NCBI RefSeq assembly: GCF_018446385.1
Contig: NC_055989.1
Location: 131,777,004 to 131,841,003 of the forward strand
Direction: 5' to 3'
DNA: 64,000 bases
Origin: Zingiber officinale
Lineage: Eukaryota; Streptophyta; Magnoliopsida; Zingiberales; Zingiberaceae
Shown here in pieces: positions 13,659 to 26,428 of the stretch (positions within the stretch are counted from its first letter, which is position 1; every line of letters begins with the position of its first letter). A program made the position numbers and the translations under genes. Below the pieces are notes generated by a model. That model was not told the DNA's origin and did no database searches. It saw only the letters and a list, made by a program, of their open reading frames with translations.

Positions 13659-14125
13659 TACGAATAATATATCCTTTAAATTATAAAAAAATGGGTCAAG
13701 AGATATGGACTCTCAAGTATTTAATTAAATACGAATACACAGATGCATTTAAATAAAAGGATAAAAAGTTTCTCACGGATAGAATCAATTTAAAATTTAG
13801 ATAAACTAATATTCAGTCGACGTATAATTAAAACATGTGATATTATTTTGATAAAATAGCAATACGAGTGGATGGATAGAGATAAAATAATAATAGTTTG
13901 ATTTTTTTTTAAAAAAGTATTATTTTAAAATGATATTTACTTTTTGGAGGTGAAATGTGTTTCTCAGTAATTGAATGCATACGTGTCCCGAGTAAGGGAA
14001 CGCCGCCACGTCAGCGGGGCCGAATCTTTCAATCTCGGTCGTCGTCCCCGACACCCCGAGCAGCTATTAATTCCCTCCCCTGTTTCACCTCTGCTCAGCT
14101 TTGACGACGAATCCTGAGGAACAAG

Positions 14126-15109
14126 ATGAGCGATTTCTACTACGAGATCGACGACCTGCTCGATTTCCTCAACGAGGAGGACGAGGAGAATGCGTTAGTA
14201 ATGGTGAAGAAGCCCTGCAATGAAACAGGGGCTTTCCTTCTCCCTCCCCTAACTCCTCCTCCGGCCGCCTCTCCAGGCGGCGGCGGAGACCACTACCTTG
14301 AGTGCTCTAGTAACCAAAAACAAGTACGCTTCTTAGTTCTTCCATTCTATGTGACATTTGAGGTGTACTAATTGTGGATTTACCTTTAATAGTTTGATGA
14401 GAAATTGGATTACTCGACGCCGGCGTTCCTCGACGAGTGCGATTCCTTTCTGGTCGACGTTCCACCCCCGAGCGCCGCCAGCGGCGCCGCCAATATCGAT
14501 GCTTTCGTGCGAGACTCGAGTCCGATCTCCGTTCTCGAACCGGCCGCCAATTCCAGTGGGGATTCGTCTTCTTCTTCGTCGTCGTCGTCTCAATCTTCGA
14601 CTTCGGCTTCCCAGTCCTGCGGCAGGGCGTTTCCCGCCCGCGCGCGCAGCAAGCGCCGCCGCCGCATCCCCGCCGCCTTCTACCTCCCTTCTCCCCCCTC
14701 GCATCCCATAAACGAGAGCTTCGGCGCGTCCGACTCCTTCCCTGTTCCGAAGAAGAAGCTAAAGATCATAATAAAGAGCTCGGCGGCCAACGCGGCGACC
14801 GGGGCAGAGGAGGAATCGGGTTCGCCGGGGTTGAGGAAATGCACGCACTGCGGGATACAGAAGACGCCGCAGTGGCGAGCCGGGCCGACGGGGCCGAAGA
14901 CGCTCTGCAACGCCTGCGGCGTCCGCTACAAGACCGGGCGGCTGTTCCCGGAATACCGACCGGCGGCCAGCCCCACCTTCGTGCCCGACCTCCACTCCAA
15001 CTCACACAAGAAAGTGGTGGAGATGCGGATGAAGGCTTCCTCCACGGTCGTCGGCGCCGGCCACGACGACGGCTGCGACCTCCTCCAGCTTATTCGCCGC
15101 CCGCATTGA
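14126..15109 (+). CDS. Plant GATA-type zinc-finger transcription factor
   Basis: Two exons, 14126-14323 and 14393-15109, join in frame to 304 residues. The start is supported by the conserved acidic N-terminal block ([18 protein letters not shown]) seen in subfamily A plant GATA factors. A Ser-rich tract follows at about residues 120-135, then a basic KRRRR segment that could be a nuclear signal. The single type IVb zinc finger, C-x2-C-x18-C-x2-C, runs from about residue 216 to 241 and contains [18 protein letters not shown]. The flanking [15 protein letters not shown] and HSNSHKK are the usual C-terminal extension of the plant domain. Such proteins bind WGATAR sites in the nucleus and often act in light, growth or cell-wall gene control. 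Exon 2 is very GC-rich compared with its flanks, as in many monocot genes. The exact paralogue is not assigned. Confidence 0.93.
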
Positions 15110-15876
15110 CGCTATAATTACTATTAAGTACCTTTGTTTTTGGAGGGTGTCCGAAAGGGAAATATTTTTAAGCAATTTATGCGTTATCAATTATCACTTT
15201 ATTATCATTATTATTTTCATTAAGTTTATATGTAGGGAGTTAGGGCATAGCGATTATTTAATTAAGTAGGCAATGTTTTTTTTTACCTAATTATGAAGAT
15301 AAACTTCTTTTGATTCGAATAAATTTTGAAACTATATATATAATAAATATCCTTATGGAGATGATCTACCAGATAAAAAATCCTGAAATGAAACAAAAAA
15401 CTATCATCCTAAGATTTGTTGTTGGCTTTAACTAGAGATGATCTACCAGATAAAAAATCTTGAAATGAAACAAAAAACTATCATCCTAAGATTTGTTGTT
15501 GGCTTTAACTAAACACCTTGTTAGAAACACAAGTAATGGTTTCACCTAATGACCATCATACTTTTAACTAGTGATTTTCTTAATCCAGGTTAAACAAAAA
15601 AAGAGTCATTCATCACGATATTTTAAGAACTTAATCTTGAATAGCTGAAGGATAAAATAAAAAAGACACGAAATTAAATTATTGCTACGATAAAGCAGCA
15701 GAATCCAAAATTGTCGGAGCACCCAAAAAAGTACTACAAAGGGGTTTAGATAAAGTGATAATGAATTCTAGAACACTCGCTGAACTAGTAAAAGTTGTTG
15801 GGACTCTTTTCTTCTACCTTGAAGCGTTTGGATTATAAATGACAACCTCACATCTAACAATTCGTAACAGTTTATT
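15110..15876. other. Intergenic between the converging GATA and OST1 genes
   Basis: The 3' flanks of two convergent genes. Apart from the 77-bp tandem duplication at 15361-15513, nothing is recognised. Confidence 0.6.
15361..15513. repeat. 77-bp tandem duplication, two copies
   Basis: ATGATCTACCAGATAAAAAA recurs at 15361 and 15438. The two 77-base units differ by about one base through GTTGGCTTTAACTA, so the duplication is probably recent. Confidence 0.9.
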
Positions 15877-18800
15877 TTATGAGTTGGTCTTCAATGGCCT
15901 CCTGATGGATAGATCGATATGAACGTACGCGATATACGCAACAAAGAATAAGAAAACAGAAGATACCAACATCAAGGGCTCCGCAAGCATGAAGATTGGG
16001 TTGAAATCATAATAGACCTGTTGCGCAAAGATAGTTCAAATAAGTATCATCTTTTTTCAGTTTCAGCATGTTGAATAGTTGCTTTCTTAAATTTAAATGT
16101 AACCCAATGCGAATGCAATCTAGCACTATGGTGAAAATGAGGAGAATTACCTGGAATGGGTAGTTATGCTCTGGTACAACATTTCTCTTCTGGAGCACCA
16201 ATGTTGTCCTCCCAACAACATCGAGATATGAATAAGTCATCTGCACAATAACAAAACAATCAGACATTACTCTGATCTGGCATAACAGGCAAGAAACATT
16301 TAGCTAAGAACTTTTTTCAATCTTCACTCTAAATAACTAGAGAGATTTGTGCACCATACTCTGTCATGTGGAAATGGTGTGGCCAAAACGAACTATATGC
16401 CATGGTAGAGGTCTAGTACGATTTATCTTTTGACTTATGAAAGCCAGTTCGGATACCATGCAGTAGAGATTAATGTTTTTCTATCATAGGTATACCAAGA
16501 TGATAGCATTCTGTTTCATCTTTGCTAAATATCATTTAACAGAGTTGGCAAAAAAGGGTTGATATGCAAATTGAGTTACCATACCAGCCATTGTAGGCAA
16601 AGGTCAAAGATTCATGCAGCCCATACGCATAGTTGAGACAAAGTTTGTTCATTGTTGTGGTATTAACCATGATAGTCACTTCAACAAAATTGACCGACTC
16701 TTTTAAGATGGGCGTGAATTTAAAAGAACATTTCAGTCAGAAATAACTGATCACAACTACAATGATATGTAATAGTAGTTCAAGAAGTTGCAGATTTGGC
16801 AAAATTACGAATTACAAGAATGTTTTTACAAGTAGATATTGAATCTATAATCTTGTTAACTAAAAAAAAGAATGTTTCAACTATTCACAAGTTATGTCAT
16901 GTTAATATCTAATTTCATTCCATCCTGAATACCTAGAACTTAAACTGAGCATATTAGGTGCATTATATCGCATCAGAATCAAGTGGGCAGGAATCTCCAT
17001 CCATAAAGAAAAGAAAAAAAAATATACTTATCACATGAAAAAGACTTAGTAAATGTTGCATTGCTATTTATTAAGTAAATCACTAATTTTGAGTATAAAC
17101 ATTTACCTCAAGATGTTGATTCACTGGAAAGGGAACTGCAGCTGTAGGATTTCTTGATCCCTCAGGAAGAATAACCTGAAGCAGAAGACAAGTTTCTTTA
17201 ACAAAAATTCACCAAATCAAGCCATCTTCTTTATAAGTTTCATAATTGCAAAAGTACAATGCTCAAATAAGATGTGACATTATACTGTTCCTGTAAACAA
17301 ATATGATATAACAGTAAGAAACCTGATCAAGTACTTCAGCTACAAAACAATCAAGTACCTTGAGTCTCAAACATTAGACACTATGTATTTTGCTTCTCAA
17401 ACATGCATAAAACACCTGTATCCATACCAAATATTGACTATAACATACTGGTTTTCCTCATAAGCATATATTCTATAGGTGAAAGACGTATCTGAATTAG
17501 GAAGTAATAAAAATGATATGCATTTCTAAGTTGCATTTTAGGTAAGTATTCAAATTTAAAAATCATTTTTTTCTATTGTTGTAATTACTTAGTTCTTAAG
17601 TTGGCATGACACATGCATAGGTAATTGTACAGGAGAATATAATACGCCTATATGATCCACTAGTATTAGGCTTTGCTTTATGAGGGTTTAAGTTGTGTCC
17701 CTGTATCTTAGGTTAGTGAGTGGTGATCACTGGCAGAGTAGTGAAAATTAGTTGGGTAGTAATAGTCATTTTTTGAATTATAGTATCAGTGAAAAGAAAT
17801 CATGGGAGTATTGGGATACAGTTTGTGCAGGAACAATAATCTGTGTAATGTGAAAACGGGACATCCTGTTAGAGGTGGCAATTATTTTGCTTATTTATCC
17901 TTTTCCACTTTTAAGCATGATCATTATATGCTAGGTTGACATATAGGAGTGTCACAAGAGAACGTTAAGTTGATGAACAAATGTCAAACAAAGGGATCAA
18001 TTTTTCATCAGATGTCTGCTGCTGAAATCCATGGGTCTTCTTTTAAGAAAATTCCATTATTCTCACGCATCTATTATTATTATTTTTATAACTTCTATTC
18101 CATTACAAACTAATGACAAGGTAACTTAAGTCAACTATACTGATGGGGCCGACTACAAGAGTAGCAATAGTTGAGGGATCGACCATAAGGGGCGAAGAGC
18201 TGAACGAAAGGGAAGAGGCGAAGAGCTGAACGAAAGGGAAGGGTCAGAGTGAATGGCCCAAAGCCCAATGCTAAAAACCCATCAGAAGTATTTTGCAATA
18301 AAATACTGCTTCTGTCTTCCGCTGAGGGTAGACCCGATAGGCATATTTCGACCATAAGGGCAGGGCCGTCAATATTTCTAGATCTTTCTAAGTGTGTTTT
18401 TTTAACTTATATGAAACTTTCAAAAAGTCGAGTCATGCCTAAAAAACCCATCAGCAGTATTTTATGGCCTTAGCCATTCACGACTGTTGCTTATAAAGGG
18501 AGTCTAAAGACGATTATATTTACGACTCAAGATTGCTGACGTTTTTTAGAGGGAGCCATTCACGACTGTTGCTGGTGCTCTGAGGGAAAGAGTCCAAAAG
18601 TTGGAGTCAGAAACCCCGTCTTTTTTCACTAAACTGACTTTTCGCAGGTAAATGGTCTTTCAGTTTGAAAGAAAGTGAGAAAGCCTTCATGTTGTGTACT
18701 TATAACTTAGTATCCAAGGACAAATTCCAGAATTCTACAGAGTATAGAACTTGCCAAAGCAAAAGAGGACAAGAGGACTTACTTTAACTGTTAGGTCATC

Positions 18801-21568
18801 AACCACCGTTTCAATCAGAGGGCATCCAAAACTGAAGTTAAGATAACGCCGGCCATCAGATGATTCAAACAGAAAATCTTGCAATGGTAGCCCATAGCCG
18901 ATAGTGAAAGTGGCCTTCCACCCTCCAAATAATGGGTACCTAGGTTCAATTTCTAGTTCCGACTGAAATCCATAGCAAAATAAGTTAGCTTGAAGATCAA
19001 AACATACCATCTCTAACAAGAAAAATTATATCAATTTGAAAATTTTAGAGGCTCAAAGGAGACCACACTCATCGAGGCAACTGAGTAGCAGATGAATTTA
19101 TCTTAAAAAAAAACATGGCATTCCATCTTTCAAACATGTCGAGTTAAAAAGGAAAGTTTAGTAACTAGTCAAATGTCAGATATCATGAGTTGGCTATCTG
19201 GAGCATAGCACTCAGTGGCATCCCAAGACAGTTGATATTTAAACACTAGCAAAGTCAAGCGGTACTGTCAGCAGCACCTATATTGGATATTTATTGTCAT
19301 CTGATAGGCACTGACACTGAACCTGATATTTCAAGGAATGGAAATCATGCATGAGTGGTGTTCATCACTGTGCAAAGTCGATCTTTAGAGCAAGAGATAT
19401 TTGCATCAGATTATAGAGAATGCATAATAATTATCAGTACCTTTTGAGAATTAATTCGCAAATGAGATGATGAGATGTTCCCAATATCATCACGGTAGTA
19501 GACTGAGTGAACTCTAGGTGGCAACATTGCAAGCAGAGTTTTGAAGGAAGCACTGAGTGATTGCCTAAACTGATAATCAAGCCTACATGGATGTTTAGCA
19601 TAAGTATCATATACCCAATAGAAATAACCCAAAGCAGCTATTGTTCTCAAAAAAACAATGCAATTTCAAAAGCACTGTTTGATAATTCAACTGGAGCATT
19701 CATTAGTTCCTTACTGAGAAATAAAGTAGAGACACAAAACAATAATACATGTATACAACCATATCTAACTCGACAAATGGTGAAGAAATGATTCCAAAAG
19801 AAAGCAACATATTAATAAAAAAACTCCTTACATCTTAACATTGCTAAGCCCCTAATATCCTATACAAGAATTAAGTTGATAAGTCATAATATGAAACTTT
19901 GGACTAAAGTCACTAAAAGATAGAAAAAAAAAATTGAAATTCAATTTAATTACTTGTATACTTGTATACCAGGAAGAACAACAAAAATATTATTTATTTA
20001 ATAAGACGACAATGGAGGAACATAATAGAAAAGAAGAAAATATGCATATAATTTTAATGACTTAGAAAATGCTTATAATAGAATCACCAAACAATTATTC
20101 TCATGGGGTTTAGAGAAAATAATATTTAGTAATCACATGAAAGTGATACAGGGCATGTATTATAATATAGTAACTAGTGTTAGTGCTACTAGAGATATTT
20201 TAAAACAAAAAAATCATGATTAACATAATAGCTATGGACACAACTTTGAGGACTATGATGAACAGGTGTAACTAGAAACAAAGGTTGGACAACATATTCA
20301 GATGTAAAATAATATTGGGGAGGAATTCAAGCTTTAGATGATATCTGAAAAATACTCGTTAATCTGTCAAGAACATACAGGAAGTTTCAACAATTTCACA
20401 TTCATTACTAGAGTCAAGCACAGAGAAATACAATCTTAAAATTTCCTAAACTAACCTTGAAAAAACTCCTTTATGTCGTGCACCAGCATGTTTCAATCTG
20501 TAGTGGTCCCTAATCTGAAGGTTTCCCCAGTGTGAAATTTCTATCTCACGCACAAGTTCTTCAACAACAGCAAATGGATTGTTATTCTCAAAGTGTACAA
20601 TTACTGGAGAGAATGAATATGGCAAACGATCATGGTAAGGTCCATATCTTGTCTCAGAACCAGAACGAGCAGTTGGTTCTACTTTTGTATACGATTCAAC
20701 CTTACTGCTAGGAGTTTTTATATATACAGTTTGCTCCACAATCGTGTAAGGTGACAGAATAGTTGCACTATCACGGTAGTAAACAAGCTGTGGTTCTGAT
20801 TGGCTAATCTCAGTTGGAAAGGGCTCGAGGGAATGAGTTAGCACATAAAGTGCTTCCACTGTGGTCGTCTCACCGGATTGCAATGGACTGCGTAACGTAA
20901 CAGAGTAGAGCTGAGCACCATTAGGTGCATCAGGAGAGGAAACAGGACTCACTGAAAGAGGCACGTAAGTCTTCTTCTTGCGTTTCCCTTCTACGGTGGA
21001 TGCTTTAAGAATTGCCAAATGTTCAGACTCAGTCGGTGAGAAAGCAATAAGAATTTCAGGAACTTCAGGTGCACCATAGTTTTCCACCTACAGGAGTTCA
21101 TGGAGACCAATAAAATTTTAATTTTTGGAGGAACACTATCAAGTGCAGCACCATCAGCTCCAGTTAATTAACATTTTGAAGGAATTCCAACATTAGGAGG
21201 CAAAAACAAACAGTTCAAATTTACATCTGAAGTACCTTCAAAGTCAAGAAAACCCTTGCGATTGGCGAAGTCAAGTCGATCTGCAATCACCGACCAATGT
21301 AAACAATAAAGAGTTAGAACGTTATTGAACATAGCTTTCGCTGCAAAACATGCAGATTAAGAAGAAGAAAGGCAAACAAGGATGAGATAGTCGATCGATC
21401 TGTAATCTAATTGAGCTCCCCCGTCGAGAGAAGAGATCTCACCCTTTTCTCCGCGCTGAGGACTCGAATCTCCTGCGTAGAAGAGACAAATTGGAGTAAA
21501 TGAAAAAAGGAGAGGAGGAGGAGCGGAACGATCGCCATGGCGGCCGCGGATCTCGTTCTCCTTCCCAT
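15877..21568 (-). CDS. OST1: Oligosaccharyltransferase subunit 1 (ribophorin I, OST1)
   Basis: Eight exons on the minus strand: 21568-21443, 21280-21236, 21087-20456, 19582-19441, 18962-18783, 17175-17107, 16240-16151 and 16017-15877. All junctions are GT-AG and the frame is kept, giving 474 residues, the length of the shorter plant OST1 form. Residues 1-30 are a signal peptide (AIVPLLLLSFFHLLQFVSS). The large ER-lumenal ribophorin domain follows, with VVEELVREIEISHWGN, FSRLDYQFRQS, LPPRVHSVYYRDDIGNIS and YPLFGGWKATFTIGYG as landmark segments. A single membrane span (VSSVFLFFVAYIAYVHI) near the C-terminus leaves a short cytosolic tail. The protein is a non-catalytic subunit of the ER complex that N-glycosylates nascent proteins. 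Introns are longer than in the other genes here; intron 5 (17176-18782) has a small internal duplication. ATG 21568 was chosen, with an in-frame ATG ten codons later as an alternative. Confidence 0.95.
18191..18241. repeat. Short tandem duplication inside an OST1 intron
   Basis: GCGAAGAGCTGAACGAAAGG occurs twice in direct succession. The surrounding 18120-18640 also repeats CATTCACGACTGTTGCT. This may be a small intronic insertion without recognisable ends. Confidence 0.5.
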
Positions 21569-22313
21569 CCCTTCGACGACGACTCGCCTCGCTCGTCTTT
21601 GCTTTCCACTATTTGACACCGGACCGGCTGATCTCGGGCCACGTTCGAAATCGAACCGGGTCTAGAAGCTAAACCCGTTTGTTTTTTTTTCTTTCCATTT
21701 TGATTTGATTTAATTTTAATTTAATTTTAATTTTATTTATTTATTATTATTTAAGTGGAGATCCTCTAGAGTAGGGATGAAAATTTATTTCGAATTCAGT
21801 AGAGAATCCAATATTAGATCCCAATGGAGTAGGATATTGAAAAAATTGTTAGACCAATTAAATAATTAAAAATTTAGATATGAATATTTTTGAATATAGA
21901 TATGGAAGGAATGTGATAAAATTCTATTTAATGTGATAAAATTCTATCTGTATAAATTTATTAAAATAATTTATTTATTTTAAAAGAAACTATAAATATT
22001 AATAGGATGATGAATAGGATATAAATACATGATCCTCGATAAATGTAGGGATCCGATTAATATAGAAATAAGTAGGGAGACCAATATAATAAATAGCAAT
22101 GAATACGAAAAATATAAATTCGATTCAAATTCGACACATTCTCCTCCCTAGTTTGAAAATTTTTGAATCACTCTAAATTAAAATCAAAATGTAATATATA
22201 TATATATATATATAAGAGACATTTTGAGAATGCAATTTCGATTTGTGTATTATGAAAATTTAGGTAATGAGAAATTCTAAAACTTACTTGAGCATCTAAG
22301 CTGAAAAATCGAC
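21569..22313. other. OST1 upstream region and AT-rich intergenic DNA
   Basis: The first 100 bases upstream of OST1 are GC-rich and probably hold its promoter; no TATA box is obvious. The rest is AT-rich with a short duplication of GTGATAAAATTCTAT near 21913-21950 and a (TA)n run at 22193-22214. No coding region is seen. Confidence 0.5.
22193..22214. repeat. (TA)n microsatellite
   Basis: About eleven TA units. Confidence 0.8.
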
Positions 22314-22318
22314 AACAT

Positions 22319-24278
22319 TGTTGGAAATATGCCCATAAACGGATATTTATTATTAATTATCGAATTAAATAAAAGAAATATTTATTTTATTATTTGATTG
22401 TTTTATGCTTATTTATATAAAAATGAATATCTATATAAAATCTATAATATATTGTTGTAACTATGATTTTAACATATAAGATTGTTATATACAAGAGGAT
22501 TAGAATCATAGATAATATATTTAAAATGTCCATGATTGATTAAAGTATGAATTTTTAATCGATAATCATGAATGCAGTTTGTTGACATTATGAATATGAT
22601 AGTCTTATCCGAATAGTCAATGTAATGACACTAAGCAGAAGCATTTTATATAATATAATTATATAGGACAAGGACTAGATATGATTTAAATATCTATGTT
22701 TAAGTACCGTTACAAAGACTCGAATCAACATCGCTAAGGTGATCATATGTAGATCAATCTAAATCCTGAGTAGTCATAGACTCCTTGTTTGTATTAACAT
22801 GTCTCTTGATTTGTTTGTTAAAATCTATTTTAAATAATAGGCGTAATACTTACATTTTGGAGACTCAATTATACATTCAACTGAGAATCTGATTTATAGA
22901 TACATAATCCGTAACTTCCGAAAGGATGCTAAAATGGTTCTCTCGATTCTAGCACTGAATAGTTTGAGTGCTTTAATTCATAATTAGATTATGAATTAAC
23001 TATTCACTAGTGAATCAATGGTACTTAAGGTTTTAGATACAAACAGAGAGGTAAAATTGTAATTTCACCCAGCTCTATTTGTGAACCATGAATGGAGGGT
23101 TGATCGACATGTAATGATTATATCAATGTATTGTTCAAATATTTTGAGTAAATATGTTCCATAATTTTTAAGAGTGCAATTCCTGATTTTAGTGGAATAA
23201 TCTTGGAGTTAATAAATTAGATAATTAATTAAAGAGCTTTAATTAATTTTATCTAAATTTATTGAAGCTTGAAATTACGGGTCCATGATTCCTAAACCAT
23301 TTTCGTATAATCATGATGGATACTCTTAAATAATTAATTTGATTAATTATTTATTCTCACAAAATTTATTAACTAATAAAATTGTTTACTATTTTAACTA
23401 AAGGGAATATTATATTTGTAATTTGATTATAAATAAAATATAAAAGAAAGAAATCAAATATTTAGATATTCTATTTGTAATTTGATTACAAATAAAATAT
23501 AAAAGAGAGAAATTAAATATTTGGATATTTTATTTGTAATTTGATTACAAATGAAATAAATAAAATATGAAAGAGAGAAATCAAATATTTGGTAATATTA
23601 TAAATATTATTACAAAATTTATAACACAGGTAAATAGGGATTTTCTGGTCCGTAATTTGCGGACCAGGGGATGGTCCACTGTATAAGGACCATTGATTTG
23701 GATGGAGCCCACCTTTAAGTTGGTAGGGTCCATCCAAATCAAGGGTCTACAATAATGGGCCATCTCTTGGTCCGTAAATTGCGAACCAGAGATCTGTCCT
23801 CCGTTTTTTCTCTCCCACTTTATAATAAACATTCCCCTCTTTTTCTCACATTTTTATATACACGTTCCTTTCTTTCTATGCTATATAATACATGTCTCTC
23901 TAAAGATAAGAGAATTTATGGTGAAAAATTCTATAGTTGATTTTTGTGAGAAAAATTAGGAGAGTTAGCCCATACTTGTGTCCATCAGTTGATTCGAAGA
24001 ATTGGTAAGGAAGATCTTGATGTTGAAAGAACTCCGGTGATGTGCCAATTTTAGACATTAACTAAAGATAATGATTCTAATTTTTTTTTAGAGAATTGTA
24101 AATAAAATATTATAATATTTGTATCTTAAATTATATAAGAAAAATTATAAAAGTTCTTATAATTAAACAAGAGCATTTCTTTGGTTAAACAAAATTAATT
24201 TTTATGAAAAAAATTTAAATGTCGTTTAATCTATTTTTCACTAACTTTCGCTGTGTATTGAACAATTAAAAACCAACA
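22319..24278. mobile_element. Solo LTR, 1.96 kb
   Basis: It starts TGTTGG and ends CCAACA, with a perfect 5-bp target duplication AACAT outside both ends (22314-22318 and 24279-24283). There is no primer-binding site, coding region or second LTR, so this is the product of LTR-LTR recombination. The start TGTTGGAAATATGCCC resembles Copia-type LTRs. It contains a 59-bp triplication at 23413-23592 and a strong hairpin at 23693-23742. Confidence 0.85.
23413..23592. repeat. 59-bp tandem repeat, three copies, in the solo LTR
   Basis: Units begin with TATTTGTAATTTGATTA at 23413, 23472 and 23531. The third copy carries a small insertion. Confidence 0.85.
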
Positions 24279-24283
24279 AACAT

Positions 24284-25241
24284 TCCATAGGAATCCCACT
24301 GTGCGACGAAGTCAAAAATGTACAAGACCACTTTAATGTTTGAAAAACAAGTATCATTCCTTTCGTATCTCGAAGTAACCCAAATACGACGCGGGAATTG
24401 GATAGATCCGGTATACATACTCAGATTTGACAATTAGTCCTCTGTTAAACTTTAGGCTCTAGTGACTTGATTTTTTTTCTATGCTTATTGTGTAAAAAAG
24501 GATGGATTATATTATTTTCTCTTATTTAATTTTAAAAAGTAAAAATAGTATTTTTGTTCACCTAATGGATAATAGATTTATAAATTCATCAATAAATAGT
24601 TTTTTTTATCATTTTTATTTCAGTTGACATTGGATAGAAAATAATTTTCTCCTTCAACGTTTAAGGTGCACAACTATTTCTCGTAGTCGCAACTGACCTA
24701 ATTTGACCGGGATTGACGGTCTGCGCGACGCCCTCTTCTTGCCGACGAACCGGCGCGCATCAAGGAGGAGGCAGCCCAATGAGTGCGAGCGACCTTGGAG
24801 ATCGCTCGCAGGGCTAGTGACGGGGCCGATGACCTCGAAGGTTGTTCACATGGCCTTGTGAGGGCGAGTGCTTGCAACCTCGGACGGGAGGCATTCTGTC
24901 GGAGAACGAGTGGCTATGGAAGATGACCAGCTAGGAGGCGTTCCTTCGCCGATGCTTCATGAAGATGAGTGACCAACTCCGCTGCCAGCCAACCATGAAC
25001 TTGAGACCTCGGAGGTCACTCGCAATAGGAGAAAAGCTCACAATTCTCTTTTATTTTTATTTTTAATTTTTATTTTCTTTCCATCTCTCTTCCTTCCTTC
25101 TTCCATGCAATTTTTTCTTCTCTTTTTTTTTTCTTACCATTATATATTTTTTCTGTTCTCTTTCCTTTCTCCTACCATTCTCTATATGATTTTTTTCCAC
25201 CGTCAATTCCTTGCCTTCCCTTATCCACTTTCTAAGTAAAC
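24284..25241. other. Intergenic with a GC-rich patch
   Basis: AT-rich sequence with a GC-richer patch at about 24690-25030 in which no consistent reading frame or known domain was found. A pyrimidine-rich stretch follows up to the CACTA end. It could be decayed coding sequence, but this cannot be shown. Confidence 0.4.
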
Positions 25242-26016
25242 ATACACTACAAGAAAAAACACACCTAATAGTGACAGAATTAGCGACCAAAACAACATTT
25301 CCGTTGCTAAAATTTTTGTATTCACCTGACATGAAGTGCTAAATCCTAATATCCATCATTTTCGTGATGGATTAATGACTGAATAATTAATTAGTCTCTA
25401 AAATTGAGGTAGTAGGGGTTCTCATGTGCTAGATTTCGTCTCTACGCATGATCTCTTCCCTGTTCTGAAGATTTGATTGTTCCAATGATCTCTCCTCTGG
25501 CTTCTCCTCTTGCCATAGCTTTGAGAAGTGTTGTAGCTGGCACTGCTTGACCGCAGTTAGCAAAATAGGATCGGGTTTGGCAGCCGCGACCGACATTGCT
25601 TGGTTGCGACCGATAGAGCAATGCCAGTGTATTTAAGTGGCATTACCTCCCGTGATTCGTTTGTTAGTTAATTTTTCATATTTAGATTATTGATAGTATT
25701 TATACATGCTAATGCTCAATATTTATCCATATTGATATTATATTATTGATGACTTGTATATCTGCTAATAACTTGGGATGATATCATATTTGCGTAATTC
25801 GATAACTTGATAGATAACTTCGATAATCTCCCCGAGCTAATTGTTGTTTTGTCTGTTCGACTTGCCTTCATCATTTTACAAGATATTATGATTTTTGACA
25901 TTTACGTTAGAAGAGCATGCTTTGTTTTATAAAACCTAAATGATTTAAATATAATCATGCTTAGTTTGACATGATTAACCATGTTGGAAAATTTATCCTC
26001 ATTAGGATAAAATATA

Positions 26017-26428
26017 TGTTGGTAATTTTGAGAGCATGAAACAACAATTAAATAAAGTGAAATAATGCGGTAATTATAATTACTTACAGTGATCTCCTGA
26101 AATCGCAACTGAAGACCCGCCAGAGACGTCGCTACTTCTGTCGCCGAGAAGATCATCACACGGAACCTTCTCGAACTCTTCCACGAACCAAATCCCAGCC
26201 TCTGGGTGTTCCCTCTGCTCGCCGATCTCCTCGCAAAGCTCTTTGATCACTTCCATAGCGCTCGCTCGCTCTCCACCCCCGATCACGATTGCTCTTGGAC
26301 GCCATCTTATATAGCTAGCAAAACATCGGTTACCAACCGATGCTTTGATGGCTAGCTTTCAATGGAGGAAGATGAAGGATCGACACCCCTTCATCTTCCC
26401 GACGTTGCAACTGATGCAACGTCTAACA
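26017..26428 (-). repeat. 3' LTR of the 13.3-kb Copia element
   Basis: Direct copy of 38926-39337 with intact TG and CA ends. It contains GACGTTGC and GCAACGTC as an 8-bp hairpin close to its start in minus orientation. Confidence 0.92.

Larger units (their letters stand above)
10398..14125. other. Long intergenic region between the GNAT and GATA genes
   Basis: AT-rich sequence with no credible coding frame. It contains a short duplicated segment near 12229-12330, a perfect 21-base inverted repeat near 12362-12384, an (AATT)n run at 12789-12817 and the fold-back element at 13377-13658. The last 150 bases are GC-rich and probably form the GATA gene promoter and leader. Confidence 0.6.

Noticed and set aside
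14333-15190. Several long ORFs overlapping the GATA gene in other frames and on the other strand
   Set aside because: High GC content leaves alternative frames open; only the GATA frame has a conserved domain and splice sites.
21640-21660. tRNA-like T-loop (GTTCGAAATC)
   Set aside because: No A box or cloverleaf arms upstream; it is a short chance match.
24690-25030. GC-rich patch as a possible gene
   Set aside because: No frame stays open with recognisable content; retained only as intergenic sequence.
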